From: RGIG4079 sp045646905
GTDB taxonomy: Bacteria; Bacteroidota; Bacteroidia; Bacteroidales; Muribaculaceae
Length of the DNA stretch: 64,000 nt
Reading direction: 5' to 3'
NCBI GenBank assembly: GCA_045646905.1
Contig: JAZRLP010000026.1
Coordinates: forward strand, 248,001 to 312,000
Made by a program: the position numbers and the translations under genes. How positions within the stretch are numbered: the stretch's first letter is position 1; every line of letters starts with the position of its first letter. The notes beneath the pieces are model-generated. The model saw nothing but the letters and a program-made list of their open reading frames with translations, did no database searches and was not told the origin of the DNA. Positions 1 to 8,032 of the stretch are shown here, piece after piece.

Positions 1-1393
1 GCACAACAGAGATGCCTTCTTCACGAGAGAATCCATATTTAATATATATATCTTGCAACATTTGAAGGAAGTCCAATCCCTTGTCTTTAGCCCATGCTGC
101 AGCTTCAGCCATCAATGACACGGCCGAAACAGCATCTTTGTCACGAGCAAATTCTTCAGCGAGGAAGCCATAACTTTCTTCAGCGCCACCAAGGTAGCGA
201 TTTATTCCTTCGTTTTCACGAATAACCGATGCAATCCATTTGAAGCCAGTGTAGCAGTCATACATTTTGATGTTATTAGCATCGGCAATAGCCTTGATAG
301 TTTCGGTTGTTACAATAGTTTTAACAATATATTCTTTACCAGTGATGCGACCAAGTTCTGTGTTACGAGTCATTAAATAGTAAAGAAGAATCATAGCGAT
401 TTGGTTACCATTGATAAGCACATATTCACCTTTGTTATCGCGAATAACACATCCTACACGGTCAGCATCTGGGTCAGATGCCATAACCAAGTCGGCCTCA
501 ACTTCTTTGGCTTTAGCAATAGCCATTGCCATAGCTGATGGGTTCTCGGGGTTAGGAGAATCAACAGTGGGGAAGTCTCCACTTGGGACATCTTGCTCGG
601 GAACATGGATAATATTTGTGAAACCATAATTCATCAATGATTGAGGTATCAATTCCACACCAGTACCATGTATTGGAGTATATACAATCTTGAGGTCGCT
701 GTGCTTTTTAATTGCATCGGGGCTCAATGAAAGTTCTTTGATTGCTGCGAGGAATGCATCGTCAACATCTTTACCGATGATTTCGATAAGGTCGGGATTG
801 CCTTCAAACTTAATGCTCTCAGCGCCTTTGATTTGGTTAACATGATTGATAATATTTACATCGTGAGGAGCGATAATTTGAGCGCCATCTTCCCAATATG
901 CTTTATAGCCGTTATATTCTTTAGGATTGTGTGAAGCAGTAATATTTACACCGCTTTGACATCCAAGGTGACGAATAGCGAAAGAAAGTTCGGGAGTAGG
1001 GCGGAAGTTATCAAATAAATAAGCTTTGATGCCATTTGCCGATAGAACATTGGCAACGATTTCAGCAAATTTGCGAGAATTATTTCTAACATCATGAGCT
1101 ACGGCAACCGATATTTGGTCGAGGTGTGCAAATGCTTCTTTAAGGTAGTTGGCAAGACCTTGAGTTGCTGCTCCTACAGTGTATATATTCATGCGATTGC
1201 AACCTGCACCCATTATGCCACGCAAACCTCCAGTTCCAAATTCAAGGTCGCGATAGAAACATTCGATTAACTCAGTTTTATCTTCAGCGTCAAGCATGCG
1301 TTTAACCTCGGCACGAGTTTCAGCATCATAAGCATCACCGAGCCACAATTGAGCCTTCTCGGTTACTGATTTCAATAATTCTTCATTTTCCAT
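1..1393 (-). CDS. Phosphoglucomutase/phosphomannomutase family protein (C-terminus cut off by window edge)
   Basis: This is an alpha-D-phosphohexomutase that interconverts hexose 1- and 6-phosphates in the cytoplasm. The frame opens at an ATG at 1393 (MENEEL...) and stays open for about 464 codons to the window edge, so the C-terminal part is missing. Visible motifs are the catalytic phosphoserine loop TASHNPKEYNG, the metal-binding loop DPDADRVG and the sugar-binding loop GGAEESYG. This order and the long N-terminus match the roughly 580-residue phosphoglucomutase 2-like group, so a full gene would extend perhaps 350 bases beyond the window. Substrate choice (glucose or mannose phosphate) cannot be read from sequence. 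It has its own two-part promoter at 1453..1484 and is separated from the upstream M23 gene by about 100 bp. Confidence 0.93.
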   Translation of the reverse strand, partial: MENEELLKSVTEKAQLWLGDAYDAETRAEVKRMLDAEDKTELIECFYRDLEFGTGGLRGIMGAGCNRMNIYTVGAATQGLANYLKEAFAHLDQISVAVAHDVRNNSRKFAEIVANVLSANGIKAYLFDNFRPTPELSFAIRHLGCQSGVNITASHNPKEYNGYKAYWEDGAQIIAPHDVNIINHVNQIKGAESIKFEGNPDLIEIIGKDVDDAFLAAIKELSLSPDAIKKHSDLKIVYTPIHGTGVELIPQSLMNYGFTNIIHVPEQDVPSGDFPTVDSPNPENPSAMAMAIAKAKEVEADLVMASDPDADRVGCVIRDNKGEYVLINGNQIAMILLYYLMTRNTELGRITGKEYIVKTIVTTETIKAIADANNIKMYDCYTGFKWIASVIRENEGINRYLGGAEESYGFLAEEFARDKDAVSAVSLMAEAAAWAKDKGLDFLQMLQDIYIKYGFSREEGISVV

Positions 1394-1452
1394 AATTATA
1401 TATTATTTTATGTTGTTATTTATCAATTGAATGTGTTATATGCATCAATATA

Positions 1453-1484
1453 CAAAGATAGTTGATTAGATTGTGAATTACAAA
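1453..1484 (-). promoter_or_regulatory. Bacteroidota sigma-A-type promoter for the phosphohexomutase gene
   Basis: On the minus strand TTTG (1481..1484) is followed after 20 bp by TATCTTTG (1453..1460). This is an exact match to the TTTG-N19-21-TAnnTTTG pattern known from Bacteroides. It predicts a transcript start near 1447 and a leader of about 55 nt before the ATG at 1393. Confidence 0.7.
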
Positions 1485-1495
1485 TAAAAAATTAC

Positions 1496-3259
1496 TTACC
1501 AATGAAATTTGTTAGATAATTTAGCCAAATTTCCACAATTATCGGTTGCACTAATTTCTACGACATGGTCTTTGCCTTTAGTTATATAATTAGAGTCAAG
1601 TTTAAATGAGATAAGGGAGTTTTTGTTGTCAGCTTCAAACATTACCCATTTCCCATCAATTAAGCCTCGATAATTGTTTAGTCCACTTAAATTGTCGGTA
1701 ATGCGATATGTAATTACATTTGAATTTTTACCCCATGATGATTCATTAATGGGTGTGATTTTTGGCGCAATAGTGTCAGTAACAACAGTGTATTCGCCAA
1801 ATTGACTTGTATATGCAACGACTTGGCCATTTTTATATAGAGAAGTCAAGGCATATAGATTATTATTTCTGACTCTTGCAATGCAATATTGTCGTTTGTT
1901 TTTAATTGTATCGTTATCAATGGTTATTGCCATTCGATAGCTACGAGTTAAAGGTATTTGCCTATTGCCAATGCTATATATTGGTGAGTAGTACTTGTTA
2001 TTGTCTTGTTTTGTCGTTTTAATATGGGTGTCGTCATAAAAACAATTATTGTAGAACTTTATATTTAGGCCACAATAATTAATAGTGTCACCAATAGTGT
2101 ATTTTATCAGTTTTCCCTCGGGGATAGTAGTCTTAATGTCGGTTTTCTCGCCTTTGATTGTAAAAGGGATAGAGGTGGAATTGCCATACTCATCTTTTAG
2201 GATAAATTCGCAGTTATAAACTCTTTCTTCATTTATGTTAACAGCGCCATCATCTAATGTAGATTCTACTATAACTCCCAATGGTTTGGATTGAGGAATG
2301 TGGGTGTACTGATACCATTTGTCGTTATTTATTAGGTCAAAATAATCGACCATGGTATTAATTGCACGGGTGTGTTGAAAGCGAAAACGGTCAATAGTGC
2401 GTTTATATACATCTTTGCCGTCAACTTTAAGAGTTATGAATTTTACGCCATAGACATTGTGGGAGTCGGTCATATAATCATTTGCCTCTATTGCAGGATA
2501 CACTTTTCCCCATGCACTAAAAGAATGGCTCTCAATAGTTGAGATGTTGAGGTATGTAGCCTTGCTACTGCCATTTACTCGGCCGTTATCCTTGTCTGGA
2601 TACAAAGCGAGCTTATGCGCTCGAGGAGATTCTTGATCCGAGATATAAGTTTTAAAATAGGGGAGTGGGTCAATAGCATCACCCGATGCTGTGTGACGCA
2701 CTTCCATATGTAGGTGTGGCCCAAAAGAGTACCCCGAGTTACCACTCAAAGCGATTACCTCACCTTTAGCAACGGGCAATTGATTGGGCGAGAGTTTTAG
2801 ATTTATAGCAAAGATTTCTCTTCGATATTGTTCGGCTTTAACAATAGAGTCAACCTTTGGAACAAATTGATCAATATGGGCATATACAGTAGTGAGTCCA
2901 CTAGATGGGTGTGTTACATATAATGCTCGTCCATAACCTCCTCCCGATACACTTATTTGTGAAATATATCCATTATCGGCACAATGTATAGGTTTGCCTA
3001 TAGAGCCTTCAGTTTTAAAATCTATGCCCGAATGAAAATGATTGGAACGCAACTCCCCAAAGTTGCCGCTCAAAACCAATGGAAAATCAAATGGGCGATG
3101 AAGTGAAGCATTAGGCTGGGGTGCTCGTTCGTTTAATGTTGTAATAATAGGAGAGTCTTTTAGAGAGATAGGCTCTAAAGAATCGCTATTAATGTGTTGG
3201 CAACTTGAAAGGCCAATACATATTATTGAAGAACCTAATATATAGTGTTTGAAATTCAT
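1496..3259 (-). CDS. M23 (LytM-type) metallopeptidase lipoprotein
   Basis: A 587-residue exported lipoprotein predicted to cleave peptidoglycan cross-bridges in the periplasm. The signal ends in a lipobox LSSC with the lipidated cysteine at residue 20. The M23 domain covers roughly residues 60-195. All expected zinc and catalytic residues are visible: H76-x3-D80 in HSGID, H128 in YAHID, and the HLH motif at 182-184. The remaining ~390 residues look beta-rich, and the last ~100 resemble an Ig-like domain; their role is unknown. Having the catalytic domain first with a long C-terminal extension is less usual than the C-terminal M23 of NlpD-type proteins. The gene starts 8 bp after the GH9 gene stop, so the two are probably one transcript. 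Confidence 0.9.
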   Translation of the reverse strand: MNFKHYILGSSIICIGLSSCQHINSDSLEPISLKDSPIITTLNERAPQPNASLHRPFDFPLVLSGNFGELRSNHFHSGIDFKTEGSIGKPIHCADNGYISQISVSGGGYGRALYVTHPSSGLTTVYAHIDQFVPKVDSIVKAEQYRREIFAINLKLSPNQLPVAKGEVIALSGNSGYSFGPHLHMEVRHTASGDAIDPLPYFKTYISDQESPRAHKLALYPDKDNGRVNGSSKATYLNISTIESHSFSAWGKVYPAIEANDYMTDSHNVYGVKFITLKVDGKDVYKRTIDRFRFQHTRAINTMVDYFDLINNDKWYQYTHIPQSKPLGVIVESTLDDGAVNINEERVYNCEFILKDEYGNSTSIPFTIKGEKTDIKTTIPEGKLIKYTIGDTINYCGLNIKFYNNCFYDDTHIKTTKQDNNKYYSPIYSIGNRQIPLTRSYRMAITIDNDTIKNKRQYCIARVRNNNLYALTSLYKNGQVVAYTSQFGEYTVVTDTIAPKITPINESSWGKNSNVITYRITDNLSGLNNYRGLIDGKWVMFEADNKNSLISFKLDSNYITKGKDHVVEISATDNCGNLAKLSNKFHW

Positions 3260-3267
3260 ATTAAATA

Positions 3268-5055
3268 CTATTTTGATGCTTTTGCTGATAATATTCCTAA
3301 AAATATTGTTGTTGATGCAGTACCGTCCATTGTAGGCTCATTGGTAGAGTAGTCGCTATAATCGTCGTGATAAACAACAGTGCTATTTTGGAACTGCGCA
3401 TATTTGTCTTCGTTGCGTAAATGTACACCTTTGAGCGACTTAAATATGTTGAAATATACTGGTCCATCAACTAAACCCCCAGTAACTTGAATGTTTTCAA
3501 GGTTGGTAAGAGCTGAGTGAGGGTCGCGTGGAAAATCTCCAGTTTGAGGTAATCCCACAATCATGCATTTTCCCCAAGGGTTTACTCCAAACAGCCAATC
3601 GCGCATAGCAGTTTCCATTTCAAGAAATTGGTTGTCACCACTATTTTCGCGGTATGCCATTGCTTGAGTCACGAGAGCAACCGTGAGATTGTTTGAACAC
3701 CATATAAATGGAATGCCATTAAGAAATGCGTTGTTTCGACCTCGATCATATACTCGTTGCAGACCACTACGCACATTGCGAGTAAATTCGGTGCTAACTT
3801 TTTTATCGGGATGACTGCTAAGAATAATGTGTCCGAGATTATAGAATGGATACCATTGATAGTGATGAGCCGAGTCGGCTCCCATCCATGGAGTAATGGG
3901 TTCTTGTCGCCCATAATCAACAGCGTCATTTAGATATTCTTTATTGCGCCCAAATGAATATTGTAATAGTGCTGCAAGCTCCATATCGTCAACCCAATTA
4001 TCTTCTTCATAATAGTATGGTGAGGTGCAAGGAGCAGTTTGGCACGCACCTGGATTAGCTTTAGCTACTTTGTAGGCCACTTGTGAACGGCGTTGAAGTT
4101 CTTTGGCAAAATTAGGGTCTGCTTTTGAGAACGCAATAGCTCCGAGACCAAATGTTGAACTGAATTTTCCTACCGATGATGCTAACCCTTTGCTATCGTT
4201 AAGATTTCCCATAAGTCCATAGGGATAGCCTGCACACGGATACACTGGACGCTGTTTTCCTTCGCCCCACCCATAGTCAACCTTGTCGTCAGCTGGAAGT
4301 ACAGCCATACGATGGTCGCGGTCATCGGCAATTTGGTTTAGGAAAAGAGTGTCATTAGGATTCATTTTTACCATCCAATCAAGTCCCCAACGCACTTCAT
4401 CAAGTATATCGGCAACGCCGTTACTACCTTTATTCCCAGTTGAATCATAATTGTCTTCCCACACATTAGGATTGCTTAGGTATGCTACCAACATTTGTGT
4501 AGTGGCATTTGCACTTGTTGTGAGATATTGTAAATAGTCAGAAGCATCGTGCCACCCTCCGGTAACATCGATGTATGTGCCATCTTTCTCTCCACTTAAT
4601 ACAAGGATGCCATCATGGCTGTGGCACGAATCACCAAGAGAGGGGTTATATCCGCATCTTTGTTGACGCATATAATATAATGGTATTTCTTGGGCCCCAT
4701 GATACACATCATTTCCTACATGAATAATAGGAGATTCATCTCCATAACCTATTAGATTATAGTCTCCGGGCTTTGTGACTGAAGAGAAGTATATGCGAGC
4801 ACACATTTCCATTGGTTCCCACGCATTAGTAATTTTGATTGAATCAACTGGTAATATATTCCCACTCGTTTTTTCAATCAAATATATGCTATCTTGTGAT
4901 AGGTCGTTGATTGTTTTAGGCATCATTGCAACAGCTACTTTGATATCATCTTCAAGATATCCAAGTTGGTTCACACGAAAATATATATTTGTTGCAGTAG
5001 TGCTTAATATTGCACTTAAGGAAAAAGCAATTGTTGTTAATATCCTATTTGACAT
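3268..5055 (-). CDS. Glycoside hydrolase family 9 protein (endoglucanase-like), exported
   Basis: An exported GH9 enzyme, probably acting on beta-1,4-glucan or related beta-glucosidic chains. After a signal peptide (MSNRILTTIAFSLSAILS) comes a CelD_N Ig-like domain beginning RVNQLGY, then the (alpha/alpha)6 catalytic domain. Family residues visible are the aspartate loop GGWHDASDY, the histidine motif DPHSAL and the C-terminal acid/base region STNEPTMDGTAS with its Glu. The frame stays open upstream to 5157, but a TATCTTTG element at 5102..5109 would start the transcript near 5097. The ATG at 5055, which opens the signal peptide, is therefore preferred (595 aa). An alternative ATG lies at 5094. 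It heads a likely two-gene unit with the M23 peptidase downstream. Exact substrate is not readable. Confidence 0.88.
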   Translation of the reverse strand: MSNRILTTIAFSLSAILSTTATNIYFRVNQLGYLEDDIKVAVAMMPKTINDLSQDSIYLIEKTSGNILPVDSIKITNAWEPMEMCARIYFSSVTKPGDYNLIGYGDESPIIHVGNDVYHGAQEIPLYYMRQQRCGYNPSLGDSCHSHDGILVLSGEKDGTYIDVTGGWHDASDYLQYLTTSANATTQMLVAYLSNPNVWEDNYDSTGNKGSNGVADILDEVRWGLDWMVKMNPNDTLFLNQIADDRDHRMAVLPADDKVDYGWGEGKQRPVYPCAGYPYGLMGNLNDSKGLASSVGKFSSTFGLGAIAFSKADPNFAKELQRRSQVAYKVAKANPGACQTAPCTSPYYYEEDNWVDDMELAALLQYSFGRNKEYLNDAVDYGRQEPITPWMGADSAHHYQWYPFYNLGHIILSSHPDKKVSTEFTRNVRSGLQRVYDRGRNNAFLNGIPFIWCSNNLTVALVTQAMAYRENSGDNQFLEMETAMRDWLFGVNPWGKCMIVGLPQTGDFPRDPHSALTNLENIQVTGGLVDGPVYFNIFKSLKGVHLRNEDKYAQFQNSTVVYHDDYSDYSTNEPTMDGTASTTIFLGILSAKASK

Positions 5056-5101
5056 TGAGTGATATATTCTTTGAAATGTGACATATATGTTCATTATTTC
5101 A

Positions 5102-5109
5102 CAAAGATA
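5102..5109 (-). promoter_or_regulatory. -7 element of the GH9/M23 unit
   Basis: TATCTTTG on the minus strand matches TAnnTTTG. No TTTG lies at the ideal distance upstream (nearest spacer 12 bp), so this is a one-part match. It decides the GH9 start by placing the transcript start downstream of the longest frame. Confidence 0.5.
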
Positions 5110-5243
5110 AGCATTATAAATCAAAATTCTTGTTAATGAAAGGTAAATATAAAGCAAAGATTAAACCTTGTTGCTTTTAAGGAATCTTATGTTGTAAACC
5201 GGTTTAAATTATAGCAAATAATAATTTTATAAACACAGGAATT

Positions 5244-5690
5244 ATGAAAAGAACGATTTTAAGTATAGCTTTTGTAGCAGTAGCAACATTGATGCTCACT
5301 GCAGTAGCAAATAACAATGATGCCAACGAGAACTTAACTCAAGATAAATGTAAGAAAGAGTGTTGTGATAATAACAAAATAAAAAGAGGAAAACATCATA
5401 AAGTTCGCATGTTTAATCCATTTGAAGGCATAACTTTGTCAGATTCTCAAAAAGAACAATTAAAAGCCAAAGCTCTTGAAAGAAAGGCTAATCGTGAAGA
5501 AATGATGAAGGCTCACAGTGATGAAAACAAAAAGATGCGTAAACAATGGCGCAATATGCGTAAACAATATCTTGAAGACTTGAAAATAGTCTTAACGCCT
5601 GAACAATATGTGCAATACTTGGAAAATTTAGCATTAAATAGTCATAATCAAAAGCCAAGATTCCACAAACATCGAACACCACGCAATTAA
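5244..5690 (+). CDS. Small exported helical protein, Spy/CpxP- or DUF4890-like
   Basis: A 148-residue protein with an N-terminal signal peptide (MKRTILSIAFVAVATLML...) and a mature part dominated by charged helix. The region from about residue 65 on (DSQKEQLKAKALERKANREE, then LTPEQYVQYLENL) resembles the LTxxQ-type repeats of periplasmic chaperones Spy/CpxP and the Bacteroidota DUF4890 group. Those proteins bind unfolded proteins or sense envelope stress; the function here is inferred only from that likeness. Just after the signal lies a short Lys/Cys stretch (KCKKECCDNNKIKRGKHHK), similar in composition to the next gene. A hairpin at 5710..5737 separates the two genes. Confidence 0.75.
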   Translation: MKRTILSIAFVAVATLMLTAVANNNDANENLTQDKCKKECCDNNKIKRGKHHKVRMFNPFEGITLSDSQKEQLKAKALERKANREEMMKAHSDENKKMRKQWRNMRKQYLEDLKIVLTPEQYVQYLENLALNSHNQKPRFHKHRTPRN

Positions 5691-5709
5691 TTGCATATAA
5701 AGTGAATAT

Positions 5710-5737
5710 AATAGGGAAGATGGCAATCTTCCCTATT
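5710..5737 (+). terminator. Hairpin after the Spy-like gene
   Basis: A perfect 12-bp inverted repeat (aatagggaagat / atcttccctatt) around a 4-nt loop lies 20 bp after the stop codon. The following run is only AT-rich rather than a clean T-tract, so it is a moderate terminator call. Confidence 0.6.
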
Positions 5738-5797
5738 ATTATACAAAAATAATTGTTAAAAAGTTGCAATATATTAGATATTTATTAAACCATTATA

Positions 5798-5805
5798 TAT
5801 ATTTG
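5798..5805 (+). promoter_or_regulatory. -7 element of the Lys/Cys-repeat gene
   Basis: TATATTTG matches TAnnTTTG and gives a predicted transcript start near 5811 and a leader of about 42 nt to the ATG at 5853. No convincing TTTG upstream element at 19-21 bp. Confidence 0.5.
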
Positions 5806-5852
5806 CAGTCACAAGTAAAAATATAAGATACTAACAATTTAAAATTATAATT

Positions 5853-6149
5853 ATGAAGAAAGCAATTTTATGTTTGGCGATTGCATTTGTAGCATCAATG
5901 TCATTATCGGCAGTAGCTCAATGTCCTAAAGCTGGCAAGTGTGAAAAGACTGAACAATGTGAAGCAAAAAAAGAATGCAAAAAGGAATGTAAAAAAGAGT
6001 GCGACAAAAAATGCGATAAGAAATGCGACAAAAAGAAAGATTGCAAAAAAGCTTGCACTAAAAAATGTGATAAAAAGAAAGCATGCAAGAAAGATTGTGC
6101 TAAAAAATGCGACAAGAAAAAAGATTGCAAAAAAGCTTGTAAAAAATAA
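5853..6149 (+). CDS. Exported Lys/Cys-repeat protein of unknown function
   Basis: I do not recognise a family. The 98-residue protein has a normal signal peptide (MKKAILCLAIAFVASMSLSAVA, probable cut after AVA). It is followed by a ~75-residue mature part built almost only of Cys-Lys-Lys-Asp/Glu/Ala units such as CDKK, CKKE, CDKKKD and CKKA. I count 16 cysteines in the mature part, spaced every 4-6 residues. An intact signal peptide, its own TAnnTTTG element and a strong terminator argue that it is expressed and not a chance frame. In the oxidising periplasm the cysteines could form many disulfides or bind metal; both ideas are inference. Other frames through the same DNA are also open because the codon repeat (aaa/aag/tgc/gat) has few stops; they lack leaders and are rejected. 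Confidence 0.75.
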   Translation: MKKAILCLAIAFVASMSLSAVAQCPKAGKCEKTEQCEAKKECKKECKKECDKKCDKKCDKKKDCKKACTKKCDKKKACKKDCAKKCDKKKDCKKACKK

Positions 6150-6168
6150 TAGATTATTTGATAAAGGA

Positions 6169-6203
6169 ATAGGAGATATCGTTGCGATATCTCCTATTTT
6201 TTA
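6169..6203 (+). terminator. Intrinsic terminator after the Lys/Cys-repeat gene
   Basis: A perfect 12-bp stem (ataggagatatc / gatatctcctat) with a 5-nt loop gttgc, followed by a run of T residues. It serves the plus-strand gene; the convergent ClC gene ends at 6230. Confidence 0.8.
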
Positions 6204-6229
6204 TTTTGAAAAGTGAGTTATTTGATGAA

Positions 6230-8032
6230 TTAGTCTTCAGAGTAGTGACGAAGCACGCGACGGTAAGAATTGAAAATCTTTGATTTTGATACGAAGCCTA
6301 CATATTTCCCTTTTTCTACAACTGGAAGGTTCCAAGCTCCTGTGCGATCAAATGTTTTCATTACATTCTCCATGCTGTCACCAACTTCTACACGAGCAGG
6401 TGGCATGCTCATAAATTTGCGCACATACATTTTGCGATACAAATCGGGACGGAACATAATATTGCGAATTTCATCTAAAAGTACGATTCCCAATAGCTCA
6501 TTCTTCTCATTTATTACAGGGAACAAATTGCGATTTGATTTTGAAATTACATCAACCATTTCTTTAAGGCTCATGTCGGGATTTACAGTAGCAAAATCTT
6601 TTTCAATGACACTATCCATTTTAAGAAGTGTCAACACGGCTTTGTCTTTGTGGTGAGTGAGAAGTTCTCCTCGTTGCGCAAGACGCATTGTGTAGATGCT
6701 GTATGGCTCAAATAATTTGATTGTTCCATATGATATGGTTGAAACAATAAGTAGGGGGAGGAATAAATCATATCCTCCAGTGAGCTCGGCAGTGAGGAAG
6801 ATAGCCATGAGTGGAGCATGCATAACCCCCGACATAACTCCAGCCATCCCCATCAATGCAAAATTTTTGATTGAAAGGTCTAACCCAAAGAGATGGTTGA
6901 GAAGGAATGCAAAGAAGAACCCTGACATACATCCCACATATAGTGATGGGGCAAATGTACCACCAACACCACCACCGCCATTTGTGGCTGATGTAGCAAA
7001 TACTTTTGTGAGTATAATTAAACCGATGAATATGGTGATGAACCATACATCATCTTTGTCTCCATAGAAAATACTACCATTTGCAATCGATGAAGGATCA
7101 CCACCAAGAAGATTGATTATTGAAGAGTATCCTTCACCAAATAACGGAGGAAATAGGTAAATTAAACCAGCAAGGATAGCACCGCCAAATAGTGTTTTCT
7201 TCCAAGGGGTACCTATGCGTTTAAAAACATTTTCCATCATATTCATCACTCGAGTAAAGTAAAGTGATGACAATCCACAGAATATACCTAACAGAATGAC
7301 AAATGGAATGCGATTAGTTACAAATGATTCGCTTTGAACAAAAAAGAACTCAAAATCATATCCTGTAAAGACATATGCCATTGTTGCGCTCGTAATAGAC
7401 GCAATGAGTAATGGCATAATTGATACCGTTGTGAGATCGAGCATCAACACCTCTATTGTGAATAGCATTCCGGCAATAGGAGCTTTGAAGATTCCGGCAA
7501 TACCAGCAGCGGCACCACAACCCACTAATATCATCAAGATGCGAGGGGAAAGTCTAAATGCTTGACCAAGATTAGAGCCTATAGCTGCACCGGTATATAC
7601 TATAGGGCCTTCGGCTCCTACAGAGCCACCAAAACCAATGGTGGCCGAACTCGCTATAATTGATGAGTATATATTGTGTCGTTTTAGCCGGCTTTTGTTT
7701 TGTGAAATAGAGTGCAACACGCGTGTTACACCATGAGAAATATTGTCTCTAACGATATATCTTACATATAGGCTTGTGAGAATTATCCCCACCACAGGAT
7801 ATATAATATACAAATAGTTACCTTGTGTAATTTCAATGTGAGATGTGACTAATCCCGAAAAGAAATGGATGAGAGTCTTCAATAGTAAGGCAGCGCATCC
7901 ACAAAGTACACCAACAATGAGTGCCAAGAAAATAACAAATGTTTTTTCTTTAATATGGCGTTCGCGCCACATTACTAACGACATGAATTTGTCGCTTATA
8001 AAGTTGGTGATATTTTTTATATCTAGAGTCAT
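6230..8032 (-). CDS. ClC-family chloride channel/transporter with two CBS domains
   Basis: A 600-residue membrane protein of the ClC family that moves chloride (or another anion such as fluoride or nitrate), often against protons. The selectivity motifs visible are GAEGP, with the gating glutamate near residue 141, and GGTFAPSLYVG. The first family motif, usually GSGIP, appears as SHGVT, which departs from the chloride-selective consensus. Two CBS domains fill the last ~130 residues (from MDSVIEKDF on) and probably sense nucleotides. The gating Glu suggests a transporter rather than a pure channel. The ATG overlaps the TAA of the upstream sugar-phosphate transferase by one base (TAATG), so translation is probably coupled. 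Confidence 0.93.
   Translation of the reverse strand: MTLDIKNITNFISDKFMSLVMWRERHIKEKTFVIFLALIVGVLCGCAALLLKTLIHFFSGLVTSHIEITQGNYLYIIYPVVGIILTSLYVRYIVRDNISHGVTRVLHSISQNKSRLKRHNIYSSIIASSATIGFGGSVGAEGPIVYTGAAIGSNLGQAFRLSPRILMILVGCGAAAGIAGIFKAPIAGMLFTIEVLMLDLTTVSIMPLLIASITSATMAYVFTGYDFEFFFVQSESFVTNRIPFVILLGIFCGLSSLYFTRVMNMMENVFKRIGTPWKKTLFGGAILAGLIYLFPPLFGEGYSSIINLLGGDPSSIANGSIFYGDKDDVWFITIFIGLIILTKVFATSATNGGGGVGGTFAPSLYVGCMSGFFFAFLLNHLFGLDLSIKNFALMGMAGVMSGVMHAPLMAIFLTAELTGGYDLFLPLLIVSTISYGTIKLFEPYSIYTMRLAQRGELLTHHKDKAVLTLLKMDSVIEKDFATVNPDMSLKEMVDVISKSNRNLFPVINEKNELLGIVLLDEIRNIMFRPDLYRKMYVRKFMSMPPARVEVGDSMENVMKTFDRTGAWNLPVVEKGKYVGFVSKSKIFNSYRRVLRHYSED

Noticed and set aside
5918..6216. Long open frames in the other frames of the Lys/Cys-repeat gene
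   Set aside because: They arise from the repetitive codons and lack signal peptides, promoters and gene-like context; only the 5853 frame has a signal peptide.
6696..7067. Plus-strand frame of 123 codons
   Set aside because: Antisense to the ClC gene; Pro-rich shadow without a start context.
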